This document shows, piece after piece, positions 41,361 to 49,151 of a DNA stretch of 57,790 bases. Source of the DNA: Pseudomonadota bacterium (GTDB lineage: Bacteria > Pseudomonadota > Alphaproteobacteria > Rhizobiales > Xanthobacteraceae); the NCBI GenBank assembly GCA_023422775.1, contig JAFAGM010000106.1, positions 1 to 57,790 of the forward strand, in the 5' to 3' direction. The notes beneath the pieces are model-generated. The model worked only from the letters and a program-made list of their open reading frames with translations. It ran no database searches and was not told where the DNA came from. Positions within the stretch are counted from its first letter, which is position 1; each line of letters starts with the position of its first letter. The position numbers were made by a program, and so were the translations under genes.

Positions 41361-42236
41361 ATGAACGTGATTTCAATTCAGTCGCAGGTCGCCTACGGCC
41401 ACGTCGGCAACAGCGCCGCGGTATTTCCCATGCAGATGCACGGGATCGACGTCATCGCCGTACCGACCACGCTCCTGAGCAACCGGCCGGGCTATCCGAC
41501 CATCCGCGGCCGGGTGCTGGATGCACAGCTGGTCGCGGATCTTCTGCTCGGGATCGAGGAACGCGGCGCGGTCGATACGGCGCAGATGATCCTGTCGGGC
41601 TATCTCGGCTCGGCTGACAACGCCGCCGTGGTCGCGGATTTTGTCGCGCGCGCCAAGACCGGGAACCCTGCGCTGCGCTATTGCTGCGACCCCGTGCTCG
41701 GGGATCGTGACCGCGGCCTGTTCGTCCACGCCGACATCCCGCCGCTGGTCCGCGACCGGCTGTGTCCGCTCGCCGATATCGTCACGCCCAATCATTTCGA
41801 GTTCGAATGGCTGTGCGGCGCCAGGGCCTCGACGATAGGAGAAGTGATCGAGGCGTCGCGCGCGCTGATGGCGCGCGGGCCATCGACGGTGATCGTCACC
41901 AGCGCCGAACTGACCGACACGCCCGACGGCGAGATCGAGACCCTTGCCGTCGAACGAACCGCGGAATCGTTCGAGGCATGGCGCGTGCGCACGCCGAAGC
42001 TTCCGATCAGCCCGAACGGCACCGGCGACCTGTTCGCCGCGCTGCTGGTGTCCGCGCGCGTTCACGGCAACGACACGCCGGAGGCGCTGAGCCACGCGGC
42101 GTCGGCCATCTTCGCCGTGCTGGAACGCACCGCTGTCAGCAGCACCGAGGAAATGCGCATCGTCGAGAGCGCCCAGCAACTCGCCAACCCCAGGCGCCGG
42201 TTCGACGCCATCGCCATCAATGAATCGCAGGAATAG
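41361..42236 (+). CDS. pdxY: pyridoxal kinase
   Basis: 291-residue cytoplasmic kinase that phosphorylates pyridoxal (and relatives) to the 5'-phosphate in the B6 salvage pathway. Hallmarks are SQVAYGHVGNSAAVFPMQ at residues 8-25, the CDPVLGD motif, and the GTGDLFAALL anion hole with the catalytic Asp near residue 220. The ATG at 41361 starts MNVISIQSQ; earlier in-frame codons have no match. It overlaps or abuts the aminotransferase gene that follows (stop 42236, next ATG 42238), and the next enzyme uses PLP, which fits co-expression. Confidence 0.93.
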   Translation: MNVISIQSQVAYGHVGNSAAVFPMQMHGIDVIAVPTTLLSNRPGYPTIRGRVLDAQLVADLLLGIEERGAVDTAQMILSGYLGSADNAAVVADFVARAKTGNPALRYCCDPVLGDRDRGLFVHADIPPLVRDRLCPLADIVTPNHFEFEWLCGARASTIGEVIEASRALMARGPSTVIVTSAELTDTPDGEIETLAVERTAESFEAWRVRTPKLPISPNGTGDLFAALLVSARVHGNDTPEALSHAASAIFAVLERTAVSSTEEMRIVESAQQLANPRRRFDAIAINESQE

Positions 42237-42237
42237 A

Positions 42238-43302
42238 ATGAGCCGTTTCTGGAGCAGCCTGACGCACGACCTGAAACCCTATGTGCCGGGCGAACAGCCC
42301 CGCATTGCGGAACTGGTCAAGCTCAACACAAATGAAAGTCCATTTGGTCCCTCGCCGCGCGCGCTGGAAGCCATTCGCGGCGAGGCGGCCGATACGCTGC
42401 GACTGTATCCGGACCCGCAGGCATCGGCGCTGCGGGCTGCACTGGCCACCTATCACAATGTGCGGCCGGAACAGGTCTTCGTCGGCAACGGCTCGGACGA
42501 GGTGCTGGCCCACGCCTTCGCCGCGCTGCTGAAGCACGACGCGCCGTTGCTGTTCCCCGACATCACCTACAGCTTCTATCCGGTCTATTGCCGCCTGTTC
42601 GGCATCGCGTACGAAACCGTTCCGCTCGATCCGGCGATGCAGATCCGCATCGCCGACTATCGCCGGCCGGCCGGCGCGCTCATCATGCCCAATCCGAATG
42701 CGCCGACCGGCGTTGCACTGTCGCGGGCCGAGATCGTTACCCTGCTTGGGGATCATCCCGACGCTCCCGTCGTCATCGACGAGGCCTATGTCGATTTCGG
42801 CGCCGAGACCGCGATACCCCTCGTCGCCGCCCACAAGAACCTTCTGGTCGTTCAAACCATGTCGAAGTCGCGCGCGCTGGCTGGCCTTCGAGTCGGCTAT
42901 GCGATCGGCGATGCCGACCTGATCGAGGCGCTCACGCGGGTAAAGGACAGCTTCAACTCCTATCCGCTCGGCCGGCCCGCCCAGGCCGGCGCCATCGCCG
43001 CGCTGGAGGACGAAGCCTGGTTCCAGCAAAGCCGTGCGCGCGTGATCGAAGGACGGGAGCGATTGACGCACGGTCTCGTCCAGCTTGGCTTCACAGTGCT
43101 GCCGTCGGCCGCCAACTTCGTCTTCGCGCATCATGCCGCGCACGAAGGCGCGGCGCTCGCGACCGCGCTGCGTCAACGCGCGGTGATCGTCCGCCATTTC
43201 TCCGCGCCGCGCATCTCCGACTATCTGCGGATCACGGTGGGCACCGACGGGCAGATCGAGCGGCTGTTGGTGGCGTTGTCGGAAATTTTGGGCAAGGTAT
43301 AG
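42238..43302 (+). CDS. hisC: PLP-dependent aminotransferase, histidinol-phosphate aminotransferase-like
   Basis: 354-residue class I/II aminotransferase. Conserved parts are KLNTNESPFGPSP, FVGNGSDEVL, MPNPNAPTG, VIDEAYVDF (Asp pairing with PLP nitrogen) and TMSKSRALAGLRVGY with the Schiff-base Lys. This layout is that of HisC, which makes histidinol phosphate; a second copy elsewhere could be the biosynthetic one and this one may act on aromatic amino acids. The ATG at 42238 follows AGGAA; an ATG at 42220 overlaps the end of pdxY. Downstream is a large palindromic repeat, then panE. Confidence 0.85.
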   Translation: MSRFWSSLTHDLKPYVPGEQPRIAELVKLNTNESPFGPSPRALEAIRGEAADTLRLYPDPQASALRAALATYHNVRPEQVFVGNGSDEVLAHAFAALLKHDAPLLFPDITYSFYPVYCRLFGIAYETVPLDPAMQIRIADYRRPAGALIMPNPNAPTGVALSRAEIVTLLGDHPDAPVVIDEAYVDFGAETAIPLVAAHKNLLVVQTMSKSRALAGLRVGYAIGDADLIEALTRVKDSFNSYPLGRPAQAGAIAALEDEAWFQQSRARVIEGRERLTHGLVQLGFTVLPSAANFVFAHHAAHEGAALATALRQRAVIVRHFSAPRISDYLRITVGTDGQIERLLVALSEILGKV

Positions 43303-43315
43303 CAGGTCAACGTTA

Positions 43316-43399
43316 CCGTCATTCCGGGGCGATGCGTAGCATCGAACCCGGAATCTCGAGATTCCGGGTCTGGTCCTTCGGACCATCCCGGAATGACGG
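43316..43399. repeat. nested palindromic interspersed repeat with 24-bp perfect palindrome
   Basis: Outer arms CCGTCATTCCGGG (43316-43328) and CCCGGAATGACGG (43387-43399) are perfect inverses. Inside, 43346-43369 is a perfect 24-bp palindrome centred on CTCGAG (ACCCGGAATCTC and its inverse). The element fills the gap between the aminotransferase and panE genes. Confidence 0.8.
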
Positions 43400-43421
43400 C
43401 GTAGTCGAACGGGAGAAGCGC

Positions 43422-44333
43422 ATGAAAGTCGCGGTCATCGGCGCCGGCGCGGTCGGATGCTATTATGGGGGACTGCTGCTGCGGGCCGGGCATGACGTGA
43501 CGTTCATCGGCAGGCAGCCGCATGTCGACGCCATCAATGCCGATGGCCTGCTGCTCGACACGAAGACTTTCAAGGGACACTTGCCTGCCAAGGCTGCAAC
43601 GGACGCCGCCGCCCTCGCCTCACCCGATCTGGTGCTGGTTTGCGTGAAGTCGGCCGATACCGAGCAGGCCGGCCGTTCGCTCGCCGGGCGCCTGCGGCCG
43701 GAGACATCCGTCCTCAGCCTGCAGAATGGCGTCGACAATGCACAGCGCCTGCACGCGGTCACCGGCCACGCCGTCATTCCCGCAGTGGTCTATGTCGGCA
43801 GCGAGATGGCCGGGCCCGGCCATATCAGGCATCACGGCGGCGGCGATCTCGCGATCGGCGCTTCGTCCGCAAGCGAAGCGCTGGCGCAAACGCTGGAAGC
43901 CGCGGGCGTGCACACCACGATCGCCGACGACATCGAGGTCACGCTGTGGAGCAAGCTCGTCATCAACTGCGCCTTCAACGCGCTGTCCGCGGTGGCCGAT
44001 ATTTCCTACGGACCGATGCTGGAAGTCGAAGGCACGAGAGACGTCGTCACGCGCGCCGTGCGGGAGGCGATCACGGTTGCGCGTGCCTGCGGCGTCGCAA
44101 TGCCCGACGATCTTCTTCAGAATATCCTGAATATTCCCACGATGATGCCGCAACAGAAGTCGTCCACCGCGCAGGATCTCGCGCGCGGCAAGCCCAGCGA
44201 GATCGATTTTCTCAACGGACATGTGGTGCGCAAGGGCATGGAGTTCGGTATTCCCACGCCGACCAACCACGCCCTGCAGGTGATGGTGAAGCTGGCGGAG
44301 CGGAGCAAGGAGCTGTCCGGTGGGCGGAAGTAG
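43422..44333 (+). CDS. panE: 2-dehydropantoate 2-reductase
   Basis: 303-residue NADPH-dependent enzyme reducing ketopantoate to pantoate for pantothenate and CoA synthesis. The Rossmann motif is VIGAGAVGCYYGGLLLRAGH (residues 4-23); CVKSADTEQA follows, and the C-terminal domain has WSKLVINCAFNALSAV with the catalytic Lys, KSSTAQDLARGKPSEIDFLNG and Glu of EID. The ATG at 43422 has GGGAGAAG upstream. It converges with the cyclase gene with only seven bases between the stops. The Lys, Asn and Glu positions of the active site are kept. Confidence 0.92.
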   Translation: MKVAVIGAGAVGCYYGGLLLRAGHDVTFIGRQPHVDAINADGLLLDTKTFKGHLPAKAATDAAALASPDLVLVCVKSADTEQAGRSLAGRLRPETSVLSLQNGVDNAQRLHAVTGHAVIPAVVYVGSEMAGPGHIRHHGGGDLAIGASSASEALAQTLEAAGVHTTIADDIEVTLWSKLVINCAFNALSAVADISYGPMLEVEGTRDVVTRAVREAITVARACGVAMPDDLLQNILNIPTMMPQQKSSTAQDLARGKPSEIDFLNGHVVRKGMEFGIPTPTNHALQVMVKLAERSKELSGGRK

Positions 44334-44340
44334 CTTGCCT

Positions 44341-45747
44341 TCAGGAAATCTCGTAGACCGACACCTTGTCGGCGATACCGCTCAGCGTCACGCGTCGCGG
44401 GGTCGGCTTCAGCCCGGTGGTCTCGATCAGGGCGTGGGCACGCGCATTCTCCACCACCTGTTCCGTCACCACGATCGAGCGCGAGGCCGCAAGGCCCTGG
44501 ACGCGCGAAGCGATGTTGACGGTCTGGCCGAAATAGTCCTGCTGGCCGTTGAGCGTGACCGCAAGGCACGAACCTTCGTGGATGCCCATCTTCAACCGCA
44601 GGCTCTGGTGCTGACGCTCGGCGCCAAGATCGCTCATCGCCTTGCGCATGCGGATCGCCGCCGCAATCGCGCGGTCGGGCGTCTCGAAAGTCGCCATCAC
44701 GGCATCGCCGATGGTCTTCACGACGGCCCCGCGTTCCGACGCGATGATCTCCTGCAGCAGCCTGAAATGCTCGTTGACGAGATCGAAGGCTGTGAGGTCG
44801 CCGACGCGCTCGTAGAGCTCGGTGGAATCCTTCAGGTCGCTGAACAGGAAAGTCAGGCTCAGGATCTTGAGGCGCTGGCCGATCGCGAGCGTGTCGGTCC
44901 GGTAGATGTCGCGAAAGGTCTGGTTGGTGAGCAGACGCGTTGCCGTGAGCACCGGCTTGCGTCGCTTCAGGAGGTTGTCCAGCGCGTCATTCGCCATCCA
45001 CACCGCCGGCAACACACGTGCGTCGGTGCGGTTGTCCAGCGCCAGACGGAGCAGGCCGGGGCGCAGGGTGAGCGCGTCGACGGGAATCTGGACCTTGTTG
45101 AAGATGACAGACAGGTTCTGGCGCTCGCCGGTCTCCTCGCCGGCGACTTCCAGGAACTGGGCCGTATGCGTCACGGGATCGAACACGATCAACGTGCCTT
45201 TCGGCACGTGCAGGGAAAGGATCGCCCGTTCGCCCGCCGGCAGGTCGACGATCTCGAGCGTGACCTCGTCCAGCAGCTTCGCCAGGTCGTCCGGAAGATC
45301 GATCGCCGAACTCCAGAAAACCTGGCGATAATATTCGGCCGCGGACAGTTCGTCCGGATTATGCGCCGCGATCTTGCGCACGCGCGGGCTCACCGTGAAC
45401 GTCACTTCGAGCAGATTGTCGAGCGTCGTCTCGTAACCGGCGGCGCAGAACGCGCAATTGTACTGCGTCCGGTCCAGCGTCTTCAGGCTCTTGTTGGTAG
45501 AAAGAACCCCGGCACAGCTCGGGCACATCACGTTCCACGTCATCTCGAAGATGCCGAGCCTGACCGCATTCAGCAGCGCTGCAATGACCCGCTCCTCGCC
45601 GAGGTCCTCCTTCCCTGCGAGGTCGAGCGCGTTGATCTTGTTCAAGGCATGATCCGGCGCATCCCGCACCACACGCTCGAGCATATCGACAACGGCTGCG
45701 TCGGACGACTGGCGCAGCGCCGCAAACAACGTTCCGGTTTCGCTCAT
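44341..45747 (-). CDS. adenylate cyclase with DUF5939 and zinc ribbon
   Basis: 468-residue cytoplasmic class III nucleotide cyclase. The first 100 residues hold an N-terminal helical part and a zinc ribbon (Cys75, Cys78, Cys98, Cys101: MCPSCAG and CAFCAAG). A DUF5939-type middle domain (about 110-290) follows, then the cyclase domain (about 295-468): metal Asp304 in FSDLKDST, Lys344 and Asp348 in VVKTIGDAVM, Asp404 before YFGQ and Asn411/Arg415 in VNIASR. The Lys344/Asp404 pair predicts ATP as substrate. No membrane helix. The signal sensed by the zinc-ribbon half is unknown. Confidence 0.88.
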   Translation of the reverse strand: MSETGTLFAALRQSSDAAVVDMLERVVRDAPDHALNKINALDLAGKEDLGEERVIAALLNAVRLGIFEMTWNVMCPSCAGVLSTNKSLKTLDRTQYNCAFCAAGYETTLDNLLEVTFTVSPRVRKIAAHNPDELSAAEYYRQVFWSSAIDLPDDLAKLLDEVTLEIVDLPAGERAILSLHVPKGTLIVFDPVTHTAQFLEVAGEETGERQNLSVIFNKVQIPVDALTLRPGLLRLALDNRTDARVLPAVWMANDALDNLLKRRKPVLTATRLLTNQTFRDIYRTDTLAIGQRLKILSLTFLFSDLKDSTELYERVGDLTAFDLVNEHFRLLQEIIASERGAVVKTIGDAVMATFETPDRAIAAAIRMRKAMSDLGAERQHQSLRLKMGIHEGSCLAVTLNGQQDYFGQTVNIASRVQGLAASRSIVVTEQVVENARAHALIETTGLKPTPRRVTLSGIADKVSVYEIS

Positions 45748-45843
45748 GCGGCAATGCTACCCGAAAGAAGTCAGCACGAACACCCGCTAACCCCAAAGGC
45801 TGCTGCCGCCACACCTGTCATCATCAAGTCATCGTCAGGACAA

Positions 45844-45872
45844 GAGAGCCCGCGGCACTGCCGCGGGCTCTC
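45844..45872 (-). terminator. strong 13-bp hairpin terminator
   Basis: GAGAGCCCGCGGC (45844-45856), loop of three bases, GCCGCGGGCTCTC (45860-45872), perfect. On the minus strand it is followed by TTGTCCTG. It lies 35 bases after the stop of the small exported protein gene at 45907 and so ends that transcript. Confidence 0.85.
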
Positions 45873-45906
45873 TGCAATCTCGGCAGGTTCAATCTTGCCG
45901 CGTCGG

Positions 45907-46176
45907 TCAGCGGGTTGCCACGCCGGTGGTCCGTGGCGCGGTGGCGGCCGTCAGTTTCGGGCGTCGTGCAAGGACGCTCGCTTGATGCGCCGTGACCGTG
46001 GAAGTGGCCACCGGCGATTGTTCCCTGACGTCAGCGGCGCCCAGCGCCTGAACTTGCACAGCCGATATCGGCAAACCCCTGGTTTCGTAAGTCGGCAACT
46101 CCGCCGCGAGGCCGGCGGCGCTGCCAGCAATCACGAAGGCGGTGGCGGCTGCGATCGATAGGGTGGTTTTCTTCAC
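45907..46176 (-). CDS. small exported hypothetical protein
   Basis: 89 residues from a GTG at 46176 with GGAG seven bases upstream. A Sec signal peptide (VKKTTLSIAAATAFVIAGSA, cleavage near LAAELP) is followed by about 60 residues without cysteine, rich in Ala, Val, Thr and Arg. No known domain. Upstream codons to 46278 give an Arg-rich tail and are not used. It is followed by a strong terminator, so it is a single-gene transcript. Confidence 0.65.
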   Translation of the reverse strand: MKKTTLSIAAATAFVIAGSAAGLAAELPTYETRGLPISAVQVQALGAADVREQSPVATSTVTAHQASVLARRPKLTAATAPRTTGVATR

Positions 46177-46322
46177 GTCAATTCTCCGGGGTACGATTCG
46201 AGGCCGCAGCCTACCCCGGGAATGCTGCATTGCGATATCGATATGTCGCAACGCAACAATGCCACTCCGGCACATCATAAATTGTTGAGCGCTGGTTTAG
46301 TGAAAGAGCGATAGCCGGACGC

Positions 46323-46508
46323 CTACGCGACCGTTCGCTTCTCAATGATCTTGCGGAAATCGGTCGCCAGACCGCTGTAATAGCCGGCCAGCACCTCGTA
46401 GAAGGTCTGCTGGGCCTTGTCGGTTGCCGCCTGTGCCTGCTCCTGGCACCGGGACGCTCTCGCCTCGTACTTCTCCACCTTGGTCTGAAGATCCGTCACC
46501 ACCGCCAT
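46323..46508 (-). CDS. small coiled-coil hypothetical protein
   Basis: 61-residue soluble protein starting MAVVTDLQTKVEKYEARASR. The whole chain is one amphipathic helix followed by a second (FYEVLAGYYSGLATDFRKI), rich in Glu, Lys and Gln, like small helical-hairpin proteins. GGGGAG lies nine bases before the ATG at 46508. Upstream in-frame codons to 46559 are unlikely. Function unknown. Confidence 0.65.
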   Translation of the reverse strand: MAVVTDLQTKVEKYEARASRCQEQAQAATDKAQQTFYEVLAGYYSGLATDFRKIIEKRTVA

Positions 46509-46631
46509 CGCTGCTACTCCCCGCCACGCGTCACAACTACAGACGGTAGCTCTGCACAAGTCGAAAAGATGTCCGCGGCATGGAGATTTCGCAGCCTAGC
46601 GGTGAGCAAGCCGTGGCGTAGCCGTCCGGCC

Positions 46632-46997
46632 CTACTGCTTGGGAACCGAAGCCGGCGGACGGATGGATGACCGTCCCGTACCTGTTGTCGCCGCCGGCCG
46701 CTTCGCGCCCCGCGACGGCTCGCGCCTGGCGCTGTCGACGGACTCCAGATAGGACGCCAGCGCCCAGGCGGAACTGGAACCGCTGACGTAATGTTTTTGC
46801 AGGAACAGATAGAGCGTGAGTCTGAAGCGGCCCTTGGCGAGGCCGCGCGGGCTGCGATGGCAGGTGACGCAGCTCTCCGAAAACAGCTTTGGCGCCGGCT
46901 TGCCCCGGTCGAGATTCTGGGCTTCGGCCGCCGCGCCCGTCAGCAAGGCCGTGACGGCAAAAACAAAGAGACCCCTGGCCAATAACTTTGGCGACAT
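46632..46997 (-). CDS. mono-haem c-type cytochrome-like protein
   Basis: 121-residue periplasmic protein. Signal peptide about 1-26 (MSPKLLARGLFVFAVTALLT, cleavage near AEAQ), one haem motif CVTCH near residue 43, a short helical part ending LASYLES (a usual C-terminal cytochrome c helix with Tyr) and a basic low-complexity tail. A Met axial ligand is not obvious. The ATG at 46997 gives the signal peptide; the open frame to 47198 overlaps the FMN reductase gene. It may transfer electrons in the periplasm. Confidence 0.75.
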   Translation of the reverse strand: MSPKLLARGLFVFAVTALLTGAAAEAQNLDRGKPAPKLFSESCVTCHRSPRGLAKGRFRLTLYLFLQKHYVSGSSSAWALASYLESVDSARREPSRGAKRPAATTGTGRSSIRPPASVPKQ

Positions 46998-47094
46998 CGC
47001 TATTCCCGGTGCATGGACAAGCAGATCACATCTGCCGCGCGGGGGTGGCGAAAAGTGGGCCGCGCTGCGCCGATGGTTGGGCTGCGGCACCACC

Positions 47095-47685
47095 TCAATA
47101 CGGCGGCTTTTTCCGCGCCCGCTGCGCCCTCGCCGCCTCCATCCACCAGGCCAGATCGTCCGCAAAGCGCGGGAATGCGCGCGCCAGCGCCTTGCCACCT
47201 TCGCCGATGGGCCTGGCGTCTTCGGACAGCGTCTGCGAGATCGGTCCGGCCGCGATCGTGCTCGAGATCACCACCATGCCCATCTCCGAGAGCGTGCCGT
47301 GCCAGGCGAGCGCCGCACGCACGCCGGAGAATCGCCCGGCCGAATAGCTGGCAATCGCCGCCGGCCGCCAGAACCATTCCTCGAGGAAATGATCGGTGAG
47401 GTTTTTCAGTCCGGGCTGCATACCCCAATTGTATTCGCCGGTGACGAAGACGAAACCGTCGGCGTCGCGGATCTGCGCTGCCAGTTTTTCCAGCGCTGCC
47501 GGCGCCTCGCCCGTCGCATGCTCCTTGTACATGCGATCCAGCATCGGCAGCCCGATTGCCTTGGCGTCGATCAGTTCGACATCGTCGCCGCGGGCTCGAA
47601 AGCCCTCGACGATGAAGTGCGCGAGCCGGATGCCCATGCGATCGGAGCGATAGGAGCCATAAAGGACGAGAATGCGGTTGCTCAT
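47095..47685 (-). CDS. NADPH-dependent FMN reductase family protein
   Basis: 196-residue cytoplasmic flavodoxin-fold reductase. The FMN phosphate loop is YGSYRSDRMG at residues 9-18, followed by VFVTGEYNWGMQPGLKNLTDHF (about 79-100), the usual isoalloxazine-binding loop of this family. The final helices and length match. It may reduce FMN, quinones or other compounds. The next minus-strand gene, a small cytochrome, starts 98 bases on. The start ATG at 47685 gives MSNRILVLYG. Confidence 0.88.
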   Translation of the reverse strand: MSNRILVLYGSYRSDRMGIRLAHFIVEGFRARGDDVELIDAKAIGLPMLDRMYKEHATGEAPAALEKLAAQIRDADGFVFVTGEYNWGMQPGLKNLTDHFLEEWFWRPAAIASYSAGRFSGVRAALAWHGTLSEMGMVVISSTIAAGPISQTLSEDARPIGEGGKALARAFPRFADDLAWWMEAARAQRARKKPPY

Positions 47686-47801
47686 GGAAGCAGACTAGCA
47701 CGGCGCGGCTCCCGCGCGGCCAATGTGAGACACATCACAAATGATCGGAACCGGATCGGGTTAGCCTGCTACTACAGATTGCCGTTCGCAGGAGACCGAC
47801 C

Positions 47802-48035
47802 ATGGCCCAGGTCTATTTCCACTGCTCCAGCTCCCGGGGAGTCCGGATCGATCGATCCGGTGAAGCGGTGAGCGACCTCACCGAAGCGCGCGACCGCGCG
47901 GCCTGCCTCGTCCGCTCGCTCATCATGGAACACGGCGCGGAAGACTGGCGCGACTGGGTTGTTCATGTCAGCGACGATTTCGATGACGAGCTCTTCATTC
48001 TCCCCTTCGCCTTCGTGCTCGGCAAGGCGCATTGA
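47802..48035 (+). CDS. DUF6894 family protein, copy 1
   Basis: 77-residue cytoplasmic protein starting MAQVYFHCSSSRGVRIDRSG. The family pattern is clear: a first strand ending YFHC, a strand with a DxxG turn, a helix EARDRAACLVRSLI, then EDWRDWVVHVSDDFDDELF and a final strand. The function of DUF6894 is unknown; copies are numerous in Bradyrhizobium. A second copy with 55 of 77 identical residues starts at 48491. AGGAGA precedes the ATG. Confidence 0.85.
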   Translation: MAQVYFHCSSSRGVRIDRSGEAVSDLTEARDRAACLVRSLIMEHGAEDWRDWVVHVSDDFDDELFILPFAFVLGKAH

Positions 48036-48490
48036 AGACAAGAACCGGATGAGCCGCAGCGCGCAAATGCCGGGCCGGCGACGAGCGCGAATATGCGCAA
48101 AGTAACCACACGCTTCGCGACTCACGCAAACACGCAAACACGCCTGCCTGCATCGTCGCGCCCTTGCCACTCAATTCTTGGCTTCAGCTCAAGAGAAAAG
48201 GCCGGCGGGCGTTACGCCGCCGACCTTCTCTTGCAACTGCCGGCTCGCGATGTCCGGTTCCGCTGCGGTGTCATGCCTAAAGTTTGACCATCGCACGGTT
48301 AACGAAATCCTAACAAATCGGGCGTGAGATGAATCACGGTAGGGCGTGAGTCGTCCGGCTAGTTTGGTGTCACCTGACGAGCACATGTGCCCGTAATTGC
48401 ACCGTCAGGAATCTAACGGGATATCTAGCGGATTCCGTCGCTGCTATTTTGCGAGCTGCGGATTCGCAAGGCTCGCGAGGACACCCGAAA
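48036..48490. other. gap between the two DUF6894 genes
   Basis: 455 bases. A hairpin at about 48200-48230 (AAGGCCGGCGG/CCGCCGACCTT, one mismatch) is followed on the minus strand by TTTTCTCTT and on the plus strand by CTCTTG, so it can act as terminator. No other gene is convincing. The stretch 48290-48345 is richer in A/T and may carry the promoter of copy 2. Confidence 0.5.
48200..48232. terminator. hairpin terminator after DUF6894 copy 1
   Basis: AAGGCCGGCGG, loop GCGTTACG, CCGCCGACCTT: ten of eleven pairs. A T-rich run is stronger on the minus strand (TTTTCTCTT) than on the plus strand (CTCTT). Confidence 0.55.
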
Positions 48491-48724
48491 ATGGCCCAGG
48501 TCTATTTCCACTGCTCGAACTCGAGGGAAGTCCGGATCGATCAGTCCGGCATGGTGGTGAGCGACCTGGCGGAGGCGCGCGACCACGCAGCCTGCGTCGT
48601 CCAATCGATGATCCGCGAGAGCAGCGCCGAAGACTGGCGCGACTGGGTCGTGCATGTCAGCGACGCCTACGATGACGAAATCTTCGAGGTTTCGTTCTCC
48701 TCCATTCTCGGCAAGGCGCATTGA
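48491..48724 (+). CDS. DUF6894 family protein, copy 2
   Basis: 77 residues starting MAQVYFHCSNSREVRIDQSG, with EARDHAACVVQSMI and EDWRDWVVHVSDAYDDEIF. It differs from copy 1 at 22 positions, mainly in the last third and in the helix, so the duplication is not recent. The ATG at 48491 is chosen because it aligns with copy 1; an upstream in-frame GTG/ATG at 48449 adds 14 residues. It is followed after seven bases by a small basic protein gene. Confidence 0.85.
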   Translation: MAQVYFHCSNSREVRIDQSGMVVSDLAEARDHAACVVQSMIRESSAEDWRDWVVHVSDAYDDEIFEVSFSSILGKAH

Positions 48725-48731
48725 GGTTGCC

Positions 48732-48908
48732 ATGATCATTGCGGCAACCTCCTTCATGCCAATGCTCCGCCGTCTCGATCGGTTCGTGACGAGGTGGCAA
48801 CGCCTGATCGCGCGCGTCTGCGACAGCTACCGGCCGGAGCGTCATTACATGCGCGGTCCCGGTCCGAAGTGGTACGCCAAGAAGCGGACCGAAAGCGCCG
48901 CCCTCTAA
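48732..48908 (+). CDS. 58-aa basic small protein
   Basis: Starts MIIAATSFMPMLRRLDRFVT, with a hydrophobic first part and a strongly basic second part (RPERHYMRGPGPKWYAKKR). It follows DUF6894 copy 2 by seven bases and is probably translated from the same mRNA. An upstream in-frame start at 48654 overlaps that gene and is less likely. No domain known. Confidence 0.6.
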   Translation: MIIAATSFMPMLRRLDRFVTRWQRLIARVCDSYRPERHYMRGPGPKWYAKKRTESAAL

Positions 48909-49151
48909 ATCAGCCGCATGCCCTGGCGGCCGAATCCTGCCGTGGCCGTTTGGTCCCCGGGCACGGCGGAGTGAGCCTTTTCCAGGTTCCAAACCCGGAA
49001 CAAATGGCGGCCAGCGGCCCCAACCTCTCCACGACACGGCCTTGCTTTGGTCAAACCTCGCTGGCCGTGTGCCGCCGTGGGCAGAGGATTTTCGACCGCA
49101 GCACCTACGCATCGTCAGATGCGGATGACATTGGAGCAAGGGACCCCGCCA

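Noticed and set aside
47749..47775. EcfG-type promoter before DUF6894 copy 1 (GGAAC present)
   Set aside because: The -10 position at 16 or 17 bases reads GCTA or CTAC, not CGTT.
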